Of a stretch of DNA of 64,000 nucleotides, positions 45,022 to 52,960 are shown piece by piece. Under the pieces are notes generated by a model that had not been told where the DNA came from, did not search any database, and was given only the letters and a program-made list of their open reading frames with translations. A program made the position numbers and the translations under genes. Each line of letters starts with the position of its first letter. The first letter of the stretch is position 1. The stretch spans positions 124,001 through 188,000 of the forward strand of contig UCNE01000003.1 in assembly GCA_900473685.1 (NCBI GenBank), in the 5' to 3' direction. Origin of the DNA: Hyphomicrobiales bacterium. Lineage in GTDB: Bacteria > Pseudomonadota > Alphaproteobacteria > Rhizobiales > Rhizobiaceae.

Positions 45022-46040
45022 AGGTTTCGCACTTTCATTTCGGCAAGGACGGCGGGGCGGAGCGCTTCTTCGTCCATCTCGTCAATGCGCTCTCGCGCCG
45101 CGGCATCGAGCAAACGGCGGTCATCCGGCCCAATCGCGTCTGGCGGCGGGATATCAACACGGCTGTCGGGGTGACGGAAAGCAATTTCCGCAACCTCTCA
45201 ATTGACCGGATACTGCTCCCCCGGAAAGTCCTGCGCATGGCGAGGAGCAGCAAGCCGGATGCGCTGATGGCATGGGCGCCGCGGGCAAGCGAGCTGATGC
45301 CGGACTACAAGGGTTGTATCAAGATCTCGCGGCTCGGCGACTATCCGACCCGGCTGCACTATTTCAAGAATACCGATGTGATCGTCTGCAATACGCCGGG
45401 CATCGCCGATCGTGTGCGCAGTCTCGGCTGGACGCGCGGCGTCAAGGTCATCTCCAATTTCACCAATACCGAGCGCGTCACGCCAGTTGACCGCAGAAGC
45501 GTCAACACACCGGAGGATGCGCCGGTCGTCATGTCTATGGGCCGCTTCGTGCCGCGCAAGGGGTTTGCGCTGTTGACCGAAGCGGTGGCCAGGCTGCCTG
45601 GCGTCTATCTCTGGATTGCCGGTGACGGCGAGGAGATGGAGAATGTCCGCAAGCTGGCCGTGGATCTGGGTGCTATCGATCGGGTGCGTTTTCTCGGCTG
45701 GCAGAAGGATACCCGGCCCTATGTGGCCGCCGCCGATATCTTCGTCATGCCATCGAGCCACGAACCGCTCGGCAACGTCATCCTGGAAGCCTGGGCGCAG
45801 GGAAAACCGGTGGTTTCCAGCCGTTCCGAAGGTCCGAGCTGGTTCATGCGCGACGGAGAGAATGGTTTACTCGCCGACATCGGCGATACCGATGGTTTCA
45901 GCCGGGCAATTGAACGGTTGATCAACGACTGCCTGTTGGCCGATCGTGTCGCGTTAGGGGGACAAGAGACCCTGGTCGGCCAGTTCTCCGAGGAGGCAGT
46001 GGCCAACGCCTATATCGAATTGTTTAAGCGCAAGCCTTAG
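45018..46040 (+). CDS. lpsE: GT4 glycosyltransferase (lpsE by position)
   Basis: Second tandem GT4 transferase, 340 aa: MKVSHFHFGKDGGAERFFVH at the N-terminus, MGRFVPRKGFALL, and SSHEPLGNVILEAWAQGKPV. Its ATG overlaps the stop of lpsD. Its stop codon shares the four bases TTAG with the stop of convergent lpsB. Predicted LPS core sugar transferase. Confidence 0.83.
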   Translation: MKVSHFHFGKDGGAERFFVHLVNALSRRGIEQTAVIRPNRVWRRDINTAVGVTESNFRNLSIDRILLPRKVLRMARSSKPDALMAWAPRASELMPDYKGCIKISRLGDYPTRLHYFKNTDVIVCNTPGIADRVRSLGWTRGVKVISNFTNTERVTPVDRRSVNTPEDAPVVMSMGRFVPRKGFALLTEAVARLPGVYLWIAGDGEEMENVRKLAVDLGAIDRVRFLGWQKDTRPYVAAADIFVMPSSHEPLGNVILEAWAQGKPVVSSRSEGPSWFMRDGENGLLADIGDTDGFSRAIERLINDCLLADRVALGGQETLVGQFSEEAVANAYIELFKRKP

Positions 46041-47101
46041 CGCGCAGGCGCGAGAAGCTTTTCGTAGATTTCGCCGATCTTTTCTGCTTCGCCCTTGATG
46101 CTGAAGATGGCTACGGCGCGCGAAAGGCCGCGCTCGCCGGCGAGCCTTGTGCGTTCCGGATCGTCCATCAACGATGCCGCGGCGTCTGTCATGGCGGTCA
46201 GTTCGCTGGCCGGTATCAGGATGCCGGTCTCGTCTATTCCTGTGGTCAGAAGTTCGGAAAAAGCGCCGACGTCAGTCGCCACCACCGGCACCTGCGTTGC
46301 CATCGCCTCCAGCGGCGTCAGGCCAAAGCCCTCCCAGCGCTGCGGTGCGATGAACAGGTCGAGCGCCCGGTACCAGTCCGGAATGTTGGTGTGTTCGCCG
46401 ACGAACAGGATGCGCTCGGCAAGACCAGCTGATTTTACCCGTTCCTTCAGTTCCGCCTCGAAGGCCTGATGCGACGGCGTGGCGCGGCCGGCGACGATGG
46501 CAACCCAGTCCGGCCGCTGCGGCAGGAGGCTGATCATGCTGTCGACGAAAAGGTCGGTGCCCTTCTGGTGGCGTACCCGGCCGAAACAACCGGCGATTTT
46601 CTTGTCTGCCGGCAGGCTAAGGGCTGCCTTTGCTGCCCCCTTGTCGTCCGCCGGAAAGAAGCGCTGCGTGTCGATGCCGTGCATGATCGTCGTGCTCGGC
46701 ACCTCCAGATAGGCAGCCGTGCGGTTGCTGGTGGCGATCACGGCGTCCATCCGCCGGATGAGGAATTTGGTCCAGCCGGAATGCTTGCGCTGCGAGGCGG
46801 AGGTGAAGACGATCTTCAGCTTCATCCGGAGAATATCGCGCAGGAACATGGCCGGCAGCATTTCGATATTGCGGCGGGCATGCCAGACACGCAGCGCCCG
46901 GTTTTTCGGGCGGCACCAGAGGCTGAGAAGGGACAAATAGCCGATATGAGGCAGGTTTTCGGGCAGTCCTGGCCCGAGCGCCGCGACCTTCTGGCCAAGC
47001 GCACGCTGCACCGGGATCAGTTGAATGATGGTCGACGTGACGCCGGAAAGGCGCTGCTTGAAGTTCGGCGCAATGATCTCGACATCACTGATATTTTCCA
47101 C
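46037..47101 (-). CDS. lpsB: LPS core mannosyltransferase LpsB
   Basis: GT4 transferase of 354 aa. The N-terminus NISDVEIIAPNFKQRLSGVTST, HARRNIEMLPA, and IMHGIDTQRFFP closely match what I know of S. meliloti LpsB and R. leguminosarum LpcC, which transfer mannose to the LPS inner core and are needed for normal symbiosis. Donor-site EGFGLTPLEAMA is intact. Located beside greA as in S. meliloti. A terminator separates the two. Confidence 0.88.
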   Translation of the reverse strand: MENISDVEIIAPNFKQRLSGVTSTIIQLIPVQRALGQKVAALGPGLPENLPHIGYLSLLSLWCRPKNRALRVWHARRNIEMLPAMFLRDILRMKLKIVFTSASQRKHSGWTKFLIRRMDAVIATSNRTAAYLEVPSTTIMHGIDTQRFFPADDKGAAKAALSLPADKKIAGCFGRVRHQKGTDLFVDSMISLLPQRPDWVAIVAGRATPSHQAFEAELKERVKSAGLAERILFVGEHTNIPDWYRALDLFIAPQRWEGFGLTPLEAMATQVPVVATDVGAFSELLTTGIDETGILIPASELTAMTDAAASLMDDPERTRLAGERGLSRAVAIFSIKGEAEKIGEIYEKLLAPAR

Positions 47102-47130
47102 GCTTGCCGCCTTTGTTCGTCATCTCACAG

Positions 47131-47166
47131 AAAAGCCCGGAGGCAGCTTGCGCGCCGTCCGGGCTT
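47131..47166 (-). terminator. terminator-like hairpin after greA
   Basis: On the minus strand AAGCCCGGA and TCCGGGCTT form a 9-bp stem with a 16-nt loop, followed by TTCT. It lies 23 nt past the greA stop. Confidence 0.65.
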
Positions 47167-47189
47167 CAGAATGCACAGTCCGGCGGGGA

Positions 47190-47666
47190 TCAACCCCAGT
47201 TGATCGCGAGAATCTCGTAGGCCTTCGAGCCGCCAGGGGCCACGACTTCGATCGAATCGCCGACTTCCTTGCCGATCAGCGCGCGGGCGATCGGCGAGGA
47301 GATCGAGATGCGGCCCTGCTTCACGTCGGCTTCCTGGTCGCCGACGATCTGGTAGGTCTTGTTTTCTTCGGTGTCTTCGTCGATCAGCTTGACGGTGGCG
47401 CCGAACTTGATCTTCGAACCGGACATCTTCGACAGGTCGATGACTTCGGCGCGGGCGACGTAGTCCTCGACTTCGCCGATGCGGCCTTCATTGTGGCTCT
47501 GGGCTTCCTTGGCCGCATGATATTCGGCGTTTTCCGAGAGGTCGCCATGGGCGCGCGCTTCGGAAATCGCTTCGATGATCCGCGGGCGCTCTTCCTGCTG
47601 ACGCCAGCGCAGTTCTTCCTGCAACTTGGCGAATCCGCTTTGAGTCATCGGTACTTTTTCGACCAT
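47190..47666 (-). CDS. greA: transcription elongation factor GreA
   Basis: GreA rescues backtracked RNA polymerase by stimulating transcript cleavage. The 158-aa product has an N-terminal coiled coil with the catalytic acidic tip in [17 protein letters not shown] and a C-terminal FKBP-like domain ([18 protein letters not shown]). ATG at 47666, with AAGGA 9 nt upstream, gives the standard length. Its leader contains a strong terminator at 47716-47755. Confidence 0.96.
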   Translation of the reverse strand: MVEKVPMTQSGFAKLQEELRWRQQEERPRIIEAISEARAHGDLSENAEYHAAKEAQSHNEGRIGEVEDYVARAEVIDLSKMSGSKIKFGATVKLIDEDTEENKTYQIVGDQEADVKQGRISISSPIARALIGKEVGDSIEVVAPGGSKAYEILAINWG

Positions 47667-47715
47667 TTCACTGTCCTTCATAGTCCATGCAACGCCCGCT
47701 CAGGCAGGCATCAGC

Positions 47716-47781
47716 ACAAAAGAAAACGGTCACCGGAGCGTTAACTCCGGAACCGTCCGAAACATTTGAACGACACTTATA
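47716..47781 (-). promoter_or_regulatory. greA leader: promoter and intrinsic terminator (GraL-like)
   Basis: On the minus strand a -10 TATAAG sits at 47781-47776, giving a start near 47769. From 47755 the RNA can form CGGT-CCGGAG / CTCCGG-ACCG (10 pairs with small bulges, loop TTAACG), immediately followed by UUUUCUUUU ending near 47716. This is a complete intrinsic terminator about 50 nt into the leader and 50 nt before the greA ATG. No other minus-strand gene lies upstream, so it must act on greA transcription itself. E. coli greA has a similar leader terminator that releases GraL RNAs. Confidence 0.65.
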
Positions 47782-47914
47782 GCAGAAGGCGCGGTGAAAA
47801 AGCCAGATTATTCGGAGGCTGACATTGGCCGGAAAAGGTGCATCGCCTCGCAGAAAAGCGTCGACGGAACAATCCGCACGTCTGTTCGTTGCGTCTCCAG
47901 CACAAGGAAAACCA

Positions 47915-48244
47915 ATGCCTGATCCATCACCACAACAGTTTGAAGGCCGGCTCAATGCACATCGAAAGCTCCTCGTCGCGCTGACTGCGTTTATCGCCGG
48001 AGGCGATGAGGGCAGGGCTTTCCTGGAGCGTACGTTACGCGATTACGAAACCGTTGCCGATCATCAGGAAGATCCGGGAATGGAGCCTGACGGCAGTTTT
48101 GCCATTCAGCAGATTGCCGATGATGAAATGCTGTCAATCGTCTCGGCTTCTTTGTCGCGGGTGCAGGCGGCCGAAAGCGCACAGGTAGCTCGAAATGAGG
48201 AATATCGTGGTAGCGGCGTCAGGCCGGAAAGCGAGGATCAATGA
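47915..48244 (+). CDS. unrecognised 109-aa protein, first of a three-gene operon
   Basis: Helical soluble protein: RLNAHRKLLVALTAFI, FLERTLRDYETVADHQEDPG, FAIQQIADDEMLSIVSASL. ATG at 47915 has AAGGAAA upstream; an open frame continues back to 47825. Overlaps the next gene by ATGA, so translation is coupled. The third gene is an SDR of a stress-linked type. Function unknown. Confidence 0.7.
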   Translation: MPDPSPQQFEGRLNAHRKLLVALTAFIAGGDEGRAFLERTLRDYETVADHQEDPGMEPDGSFAIQQIADDEMLSIVSASLSRVQAAESAQVARNEEYRGSGVRPESEDQ

Positions 48245-48597
48245 TCCAGGAAAAGGCTCCCTTGAAAGAAACATTGAAGCTCTATCGGCTTGTTCCTGTC
48301 GCAGGTGCGGGCGACCCCAATTGGGGCAGCGCCGAAAATCAAGGGGAAGTCATCGTTCGTGCCTTTTCCGCGGCCGACGCTCGCATCACTGCCGCACAGG
48401 CCGAACTTGATTTCACCGAGATTGATGCGGCTCCCGCTGAGGGCAACTCGACGCGTGATGCCAGCGCCTTTCGTAATGAAAGGCTTTACGCCGTGGCCGA
48501 AATGCTGGAGCGGCCCGATCTGACAGCAGCAGGTCCGCGGGGTGTCGTCCGCGGTACCGTTTCGGTGGGCACGATTAAGCCGACCCAGGTTTCGTGA
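48241..48597 (+). CDS. unrecognised 118-aa protein
   Basis: Mixed alpha/beta protein. It starts LKETLKLYRLVPVAGAGDPN, then GEVIVRAFSAADARITAAQAE, which looks like a beta-alpha domain, and ends VVRGTVSVGTIKP. ATGA overlap with the preceding gene. 21 nt separate it from the SDR start. Function unknown; co-occurrence with the two neighbours could be informative. Confidence 0.7.
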   Translation: MIQEKAPLKETLKLYRLVPVAGAGDPNWGSAENQGEVIVRAFSAADARITAAQAELDFTEIDAAPAEGNSTRDASAFRNERLYAVAEMLERPDLTAAGPRGVVRGTVSVGTIKPTQVS

Positions 48598-48618
48598 AGA
48601 TAAAATGGGAGAAGGATC

Positions 48619-49599
48619 ATGGCCACAGGGCTCAACCCAGCCGCCCGAACCGCGCGAAAGCAGCGCGATATTCAGGAGGAAGTTGCTCAGGCAGACGCCA
48701 GGGGCAAGCCGGAAAAATCGTCGAAACCGAAAGCGATGCAGGCTGGAGCGCGGCTCTATCCGGTCCCGCCATTTCCCAAACAGCACCAGCCGAAGCCGGG
48801 TGCCGAACACAAGCTTGACCCGGCCCCGTTTTATGAAGCGCCTTACTACAAAGGGTCCGGCAAGCTTGATGGAAAGGTTGCATTGATCACCGGCGGCGAC
48901 AGCGGCATCGGCCGTGCGGTCGCGGTTCTTTTTGCCCGGGAGGGCGCCGATGTCGCGATCCTTCATCTTGCCGAAGGCAAGGATGCCGACGACACAGTGA
49001 AGGCGATCGAGGCGGAAGGACGGAAAGCCATGACCTTTCCCGGCGACGTGAAAGACCGGGCATTCTGCCGGAAGGCTGTCGCCGCCGTGGTCGAAGTCTT
49101 TGGGCGCCTGGATGTACTCGTCAACAACGCCGCCTTCCAGGTCCATTCCGCCGATGTGCTCGACCTTTCGGAGGAGCATTTCGACGAAACGCTGAAGACC
49201 AATCTCTACGGTTATTTTTTCATGGCACAGGCCGCGGTGCCGCACATGAAGGAGGGCAGCGCCATCGTCAACACGGGTTCGGTTACCGGCATCGAGGGCA
49301 GCAAGCAGCTGGTCGACTATTCCATGACCAAGGGCGGCATTCATGCCTTCACGAAGGCATTGTCCGGTCAGCTCATCGAAAAGGGCATCCGCGTCAACGC
49401 CGTCGCACCGGGGCCGGTGTGGACGCCGCTCAATCCTTCCGACAAGCAGGCAGAGGATGTTGTCACATTCGGCGCCGACACGCCGATGAAACGTCCAGCG
49501 CAACCGGAAGAGATTGCCCCGGCCTACGTCTTTCTCGCATCGTCGCAGTGCTCCAGCTACATCACCGGCGAGGTGCTGCCGATCATCGGCGGTTACTAG
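48619..49599 (+). CDS. short-chain dehydrogenase, YghA/general-stress type with N-terminal extension
   Basis: SDR of 326 aa. A disordered N-terminal extension (about 80 residues, rich in Lys, Pro, Ala; YPVPPFPKQHQPKPG) precedes the Rossmann domain: LITGGDSGIGRAVAVLF, NNAAFQ, catalytic Tyr/Lys in DYSMTKGGI, and VAPGPVWTPL. The YPxPPFPxQ extension is typical of the YghA/YdaD-type stress SDRs. Substrate unknown. Its stop overlaps the convergent TetR stop by the shared bases CTAG. Confidence 0.9.
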   Translation: MATGLNPAARTARKQRDIQEEVAQADARGKPEKSSKPKAMQAGARLYPVPPFPKQHQPKPGAEHKLDPAPFYEAPYYKGSGKLDGKVALITGGDSGIGRAVAVLFAREGADVAILHLAEGKDADDTVKAIEAEGRKAMTFPGDVKDRAFCRKAVAAVVEVFGRLDVLVNNAAFQVHSADVLDLSEEHFDETLKTNLYGYFFMAQAAVPHMKEGSAIVNTGSVTGIEGSKQLVDYSMTKGGIHAFTKALSGQLIEKGIRVNAVAPGPVWTPLNPSDKQAEDVVTFGADTPMKRPAQPEEIAPAYVFLASSQCSSYITGEVLPIIGGY

Positions 49600-50204
49600 G
49601 TGTTACGGCCAACCATCGACAGGATGGTCTGATAAAGCTCTTCTTCGGCCTGACCGGCCGTGATGTCGCCGGTCGCGGCGGCATAGGAGAGAGCTTCGGC
49701 GGCCCCGAGCATCGCCCAAAGACCGGCGGCTGCGATCGTGCCACCAGAGAAAGGCGCAAGAGCCGCCCGGCATTTTTGGGTGAAGGCCGTCTCGTATTCG
49801 CGCTTGATCTTTTCCAGTTCTGGAGAGCCGGCCAGGGCTGCGCTGACGCCGGGGATCTCGCGGCCCTGCTGCAGCACGCAGTCGATATAGGATGATGCAA
49901 TCACCCGTGCCTTTCCGGCAAGGGTCGGTTCGCTGTCTTCCAGCGCCTTGTCCATCAGTGCCGTCTGGCGGGTATCGTATTGCCGGTAGAGCACGGCCAG
50001 CAGTCCTGGCCGCGTATTGAAATGATCGTAGACGACCGGCTTCGTCACGCCTGCCTGCTCGGCGAGGTAACCAAGCGTCAGCGCCTCCGTCCCCTCGGTG
50101 CGGACCACCCGCCATGCGACATCCAGCAGCTGACGAAGCCGCTCGTCGCGGGACAGGCGGCGGCGCGTGGAGGGGGATTGATTTGTATTTTCCAGACTTG
50201 ACAT
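49596..50204 (-). CDS. TetR-family repressor
   Basis: Regulator of 202 aa. HTH with TRRRLSRDERLRQLLDVAWR and YLAEQAGVTKPVVYDHF in the first 70 residues; the rest is the ligand domain. ATG at 50204 was chosen; the frame extends upstream across the operator and would not make sense as protein. Divergent from the flavoprotein gene at 50284, with a symmetric operator between them, so it probably represses both. Confidence 0.88.
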   Translation of the reverse strand: MSSLENTNQSPSTRRRLSRDERLRQLLDVAWRVVRTEGTEALTLGYLAEQAGVTKPVVYDHFNTRPGLLAVLYRQYDTRQTALMDKALEDSEPTLAGKARVIASSYIDCVLQQGREIPGVSAALAGSPELEKIKREYETAFTQKCRAALAPFSGGTIAAAGLWAMLGAAEALSYAAATGDITAGQAEEELYQTILSMVGRNT

Positions 50205-50207
50205 TGC

Positions 50208-50240
50208 TATATACCAAAAGTAACTTACTAAAAGTATATA
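50208..50240. promoter_or_regulatory. TetR operator, concentric palindrome
   Basis: Outer arms TATATAC (50208-50214) and GTATATA (50234-50240) and inner arms AGTAA (50219-50223) and TTACT (50225-50229) are all symmetric about base 50224. It begins 3 nt above the TetR start codon and ends 43 nt before the flavoprotein ATG. Confidence 0.75.
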
Positions 50241-50283
50241 AGATGCGGCTTTCACCCGCAACAGCCCCGCAGGAGTTTTTGAT

Positions 50284-50901
50284 ATGCACGCGCTTATCGT
50301 CGTCGCCCATCCCGACCAGGGGTCTCTCACTCACAGCGTTGCTCGCACTCTGGGGGAAGGGGTCGCCGAGCCGGATGGCGGCCATACCTTCAAAATCGCC
50401 GATCTTTCGGCCGAGGGGTTTCAGCCGGAATTTACGGTGATCGACCTTGATGTTCACCGCCGGGAGGTGCCGATCCCCGCGGATATCGTTGCCGAACAGG
50501 CACGGATCGATCGTGCCGATGCGCTCGTGCTGGTCTTTCCCGTCCATTGGTGGTCGATGCCGGCTCTGCTCAAAGGATGGGTGGACCGGGTGTTTTCCAA
50601 CGGCTGGGCTTATGATGAAGGCCCGGATATCAAGTCGGTGAAGCGATTGCGCCATCTCAATGTCCATCTTGTCGGCCTCGGCGGCGCTGGCGCGGCGACG
50701 TATGAGCGGCACGGTTATCGTAACGCGATGAAGACCCAGATAGATCACGGCATCTTCGATTATTGCGGTGCCCGCGTGGTGACGTTTGAACTCCTGCTTG
50801 GATCGGAAGCCGCAGAGGTTGCCCAGCATTTCGACACCGTGCGTGCGATCGGCCGGGATCTCTTCGACATCAGCGCCAATCCGGTGACCGAGGCAGCTTG
50901 A
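50284..50901 (+). CDS. NAD(P)H oxidoreductase, flavodoxin-like fold (MdaB/KefF type)
   Basis: FMN/FAD reductase of 205 aa. N-terminal VVAHPDQGSLTHSVA phosphate loop, VFPVHWWSMPALLKGWVDRVF and GLGGAGAATYERHGY are family signatures. Members reduce quinones or ring compounds by two electrons. ATG at 50284 has CAGGAG upstream. Likely repressed by the divergent TetR protein and induced by an electrophile or quinone. Confidence 0.9.
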   Translation: MHALIVVAHPDQGSLTHSVARTLGEGVAEPDGGHTFKIADLSAEGFQPEFTVIDLDVHRREVPIPADIVAEQARIDRADALVLVFPVHWWSMPALLKGWVDRVFSNGWAYDEGPDIKSVKRLRHLNVHLVGLGGAGAATYERHGYRNAMKTQIDHGIFDYCGARVVTFELLLGSEAAEVAQHFDTVRAIGRDLFDISANPVTEAA

Positions 50902-50994
50902 TGCCGTCAAAAAACCGGCCGCGGCGAAAAATAGGGCTTTACCTCAACAGCGCTTGAGGTTGTATCAGTCTGGCTCCCTACTGGAGACGGAAGC

Positions 50995-52449
50995 ATGACG
51001 ACTGACAATATCCCTTACACAGACGAGCCGATCAACAGCGCTCCTCCGGAATTGGCCGGAGGATGGGGTGAGCTGATGCAGCCGCGTTATCTCGTTTCGA
51101 CGATAACGCTCTGCCTCGGCGTCGCCCTGTTCGCTTTCAATGAGTTCTTCATTTCCACTGCCCTGCCGACGGCCGTCGAGGAACTCGGTGGTGCTTCGCT
51201 TCTGTCCTGGGCTTTCACCCTCTATCTGGTCTTTGCGATCATCGGCGGCCTTGTTGCGGCCAATCTCAAGCGGCGGTTCGGTGCCCGTAACACACTGCTT
51301 GCCGCTGCAGCCGTTTTCATCGCCGGCACGGTGCTTGCGACAACCGCCGTTGATATGAAGGAAGTCTTGGCCGGCCGGTTGTTGCAGGGAGCGGGCGAAG
51401 GCGTTGTCGCCGCCCTTTGCTACGCGCTGATCCCCGAGCTTTTCCCCTCCCGCCTTGTGCCGAAAGTGTTCGGCGCCGAGGCGATCGTCTGGGCGATGGC
51501 GGCGTTTTCCGGACCGCTGGTTGCCGGTGGATTGACCGAGCATTTTTCATGGCGGGCGGCCTTCTTCGTCAGCATCCCGGCGGCGGCCATCTTCATCATC
51601 CTCGTTCTCGCCATCGTTCCGCGCGGGGTGTCCGGTGCCGGGCAGGTCTCTCCCATTCCGTTTGTGCGCCTCGTTGCAGCGGGAGCCGGCATCCTGATGA
51701 TCTCGCTGTCCGGCATTGCCGGCGGCACGGTGCAGATGACCGCATTGCTGGCCGGTGCGGCCATGGTTCTGGTAACCGTCGTTCTCTTCGACCGGCGTTC
51801 ACCCAACCCGATTTTGCCAGGTGCTGCATTCACCACCCGCAAGGCGCTGGGCACCGGACTATGGGTGATCCTGCTGATGCCGCTTTCGCAGGCGGCAGGC
51901 TCGGTGTTCCTTGTCTACAGCCTGCAGCACATCTGGCATCTCGGCCCGACTGCAGCCGGTGCACTGAGCGCCGTCATGGCGATTTCATGGAGCCTGAGCG
52001 CGATCGGTGTTGCAAGCCTGCGGTCGCTGGCATTGCGCAACCGGATCATGCTGATCGGCCCGGTTCTGCTTCTGGCGGGGCTGACCTTGGTGGTGCTCGC
52101 GATCGGCATGGACATGCTCTGGCTCATCCTGCCGGGGCAGGCGATGATCGGCGCAGGCTTCGGCGTCTCCTGGGGCACGCTCAGCCAGATGATGATGGAC
52201 GTATCCACCGACGATGAACGCGACCGGACTTCGGCCATGCTGCCGACCCTGCAATCGGCAGGTTACGCAATCGGCGCGGCAGTCTTCGGTCTTGTTGCCA
52301 ATCTCATGGGGTTCGGTGGCACCGCAGCGGTTGAAACGATGCGCCACGCCATGCTGCTGGTTTTCGGTAGCGGCTGCGTGATTGCAGCTGTCGCCGTTAC
52401 GCTCGGCTTTCGAACCGTGCGCCTTGCGCGCGCCGAGGTATCAATCTGA
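50995..52449 (+). CDS. MFS transporter, drug-efflux (DHA2-like)
   Basis: Permease of 484 aa with about 14 membrane segments. N-terminal ALFAFNEFFISTALPTAVEEL, motif A equivalent KRRFGARNTLL, and motif C-like GAGEGVVAALCYAL and FSGPLVAGGL. It follows the quinone reductase-like gene by 93 nt, so it may share the TetR-controlled transcript. Substrate unknown. Confidence 0.85.
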   Translation: MTTDNIPYTDEPINSAPPELAGGWGELMQPRYLVSTITLCLGVALFAFNEFFISTALPTAVEELGGASLLSWAFTLYLVFAIIGGLVAANLKRRFGARNTLLAAAAVFIAGTVLATTAVDMKEVLAGRLLQGAGEGVVAALCYALIPELFPSRLVPKVFGAEAIVWAMAAFSGPLVAGGLTEHFSWRAAFFVSIPAAAIFIILVLAIVPRGVSGAGQVSPIPFVRLVAAGAGILMISLSGIAGGTVQMTALLAGAAMVLVTVVLFDRRSPNPILPGAAFTTRKALGTGLWVILLMPLSQAAGSVFLVYSLQHIWHLGPTAAGALSAVMAISWSLSAIGVASLRSLALRNRIMLIGPVLLLAGLTLVVLAIGMDMLWLILPGQAMIGAGFGVSWGTLSQMMMDVSTDDERDRTSAMLPTLQSAGYAIGAAVFGLVANLMGFGGTAAVETMRHAMLLVFGSGCVIAAVAVTLGFRTVRLARAEVSI

Positions 52450-52505
52450 AGTTCGGCAAAAGGGACGTGGCGCCCTGTTTGGGCGCCCGTCAGCGTGAGG
52501 CTTTC

Positions 52506-52700
52506 TCAGGCCGCTTCGTCAAGTGTCTTTGGCGAGAGATGCTGGCGGGCATCAAGCACTTCCATGCCGACGATATGGCCGTGCGCGTCATAGTCCAGAA
52601 CAATGCCGGACGAGATTTCTTCGCTTTCCAGAATGGTCTCGCTGGAGAAACGGATATAGGCCGCGTTTGCCGCCGCATCATATTCGATCACGGGTTTCAT
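52506..52700 (-). CDS. DUF2283 family protein
   Basis: Small 64-aa protein; DUF2283 pattern: YDAAANAAYIRF, then GIVLDYDAHGHIVGMEVLDA. Its start overlaps the DUF4258 stop by 4 nt. DUF2283 genes often pair with DUF4258 genes in a toxin-antitoxin-like arrangement, with DUF2283 in the antitoxin position; that role is unproven. It lies downstream of carB. Confidence 0.85.
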   Translation of the reverse strand: MKPVIEYDAAANAAYIRFSSETILESEEISSGIVLDYDAHGHIVGMEVLDARQHLSPKTLDEAA

Positions 52701-52954
52701 GCTGGCTTGATCGCTCCACGGTCGAGAAATGCCGATATTATACGGATTTCAAATTCGTCTTCAACGCAAGCGACGCGCATAATTCGTCCGCCGCGTTGGA
52801 GGATGATACCAAACCGCCTTTCTACCGCCGGATCTCCCGGATCCGGCGCCGTCCATAGCGGGTCGAGAACGACCGTCTCCACCCACCCGGCATCAAGCCC
52901 ACGCTCCCGCATGACTGTCAAAGCATGTGCGGAAAAGCGGATGGGCTTGTGCAT
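52697..52954 (-). CDS. DUF4258 family protein
   Basis: Small basic 85-aa protein. IRFSAHALTVMRERGLDAGW and VETVVLDP are the DUF4258 N-terminal hallmark; a RelE-like beta sheet follows (RRFGIILQRGGRIMRVACVED, FEIRIISAFLD). It starts only 6 nt after the carB stop and overlaps DUF2283 by 4 nt. The putative toxin of the pair. Confidence 0.85.
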   Translation of the reverse strand: MHKPIRFSAHALTVMRERGLDAGWVETVVLDPLWTAPDPGDPAVERRFGIILQRGGRIMRVACVEDEFEIRIISAFLDRGAIKPA

Positions 52955-52960
52955 CTGGCT

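Noticed and set aside
47749-47775. EcfG promoter at GGAAC upstream of the 47915 operon
   Set aside because: The required TT at 18-19 nt after GGAAC is absent.
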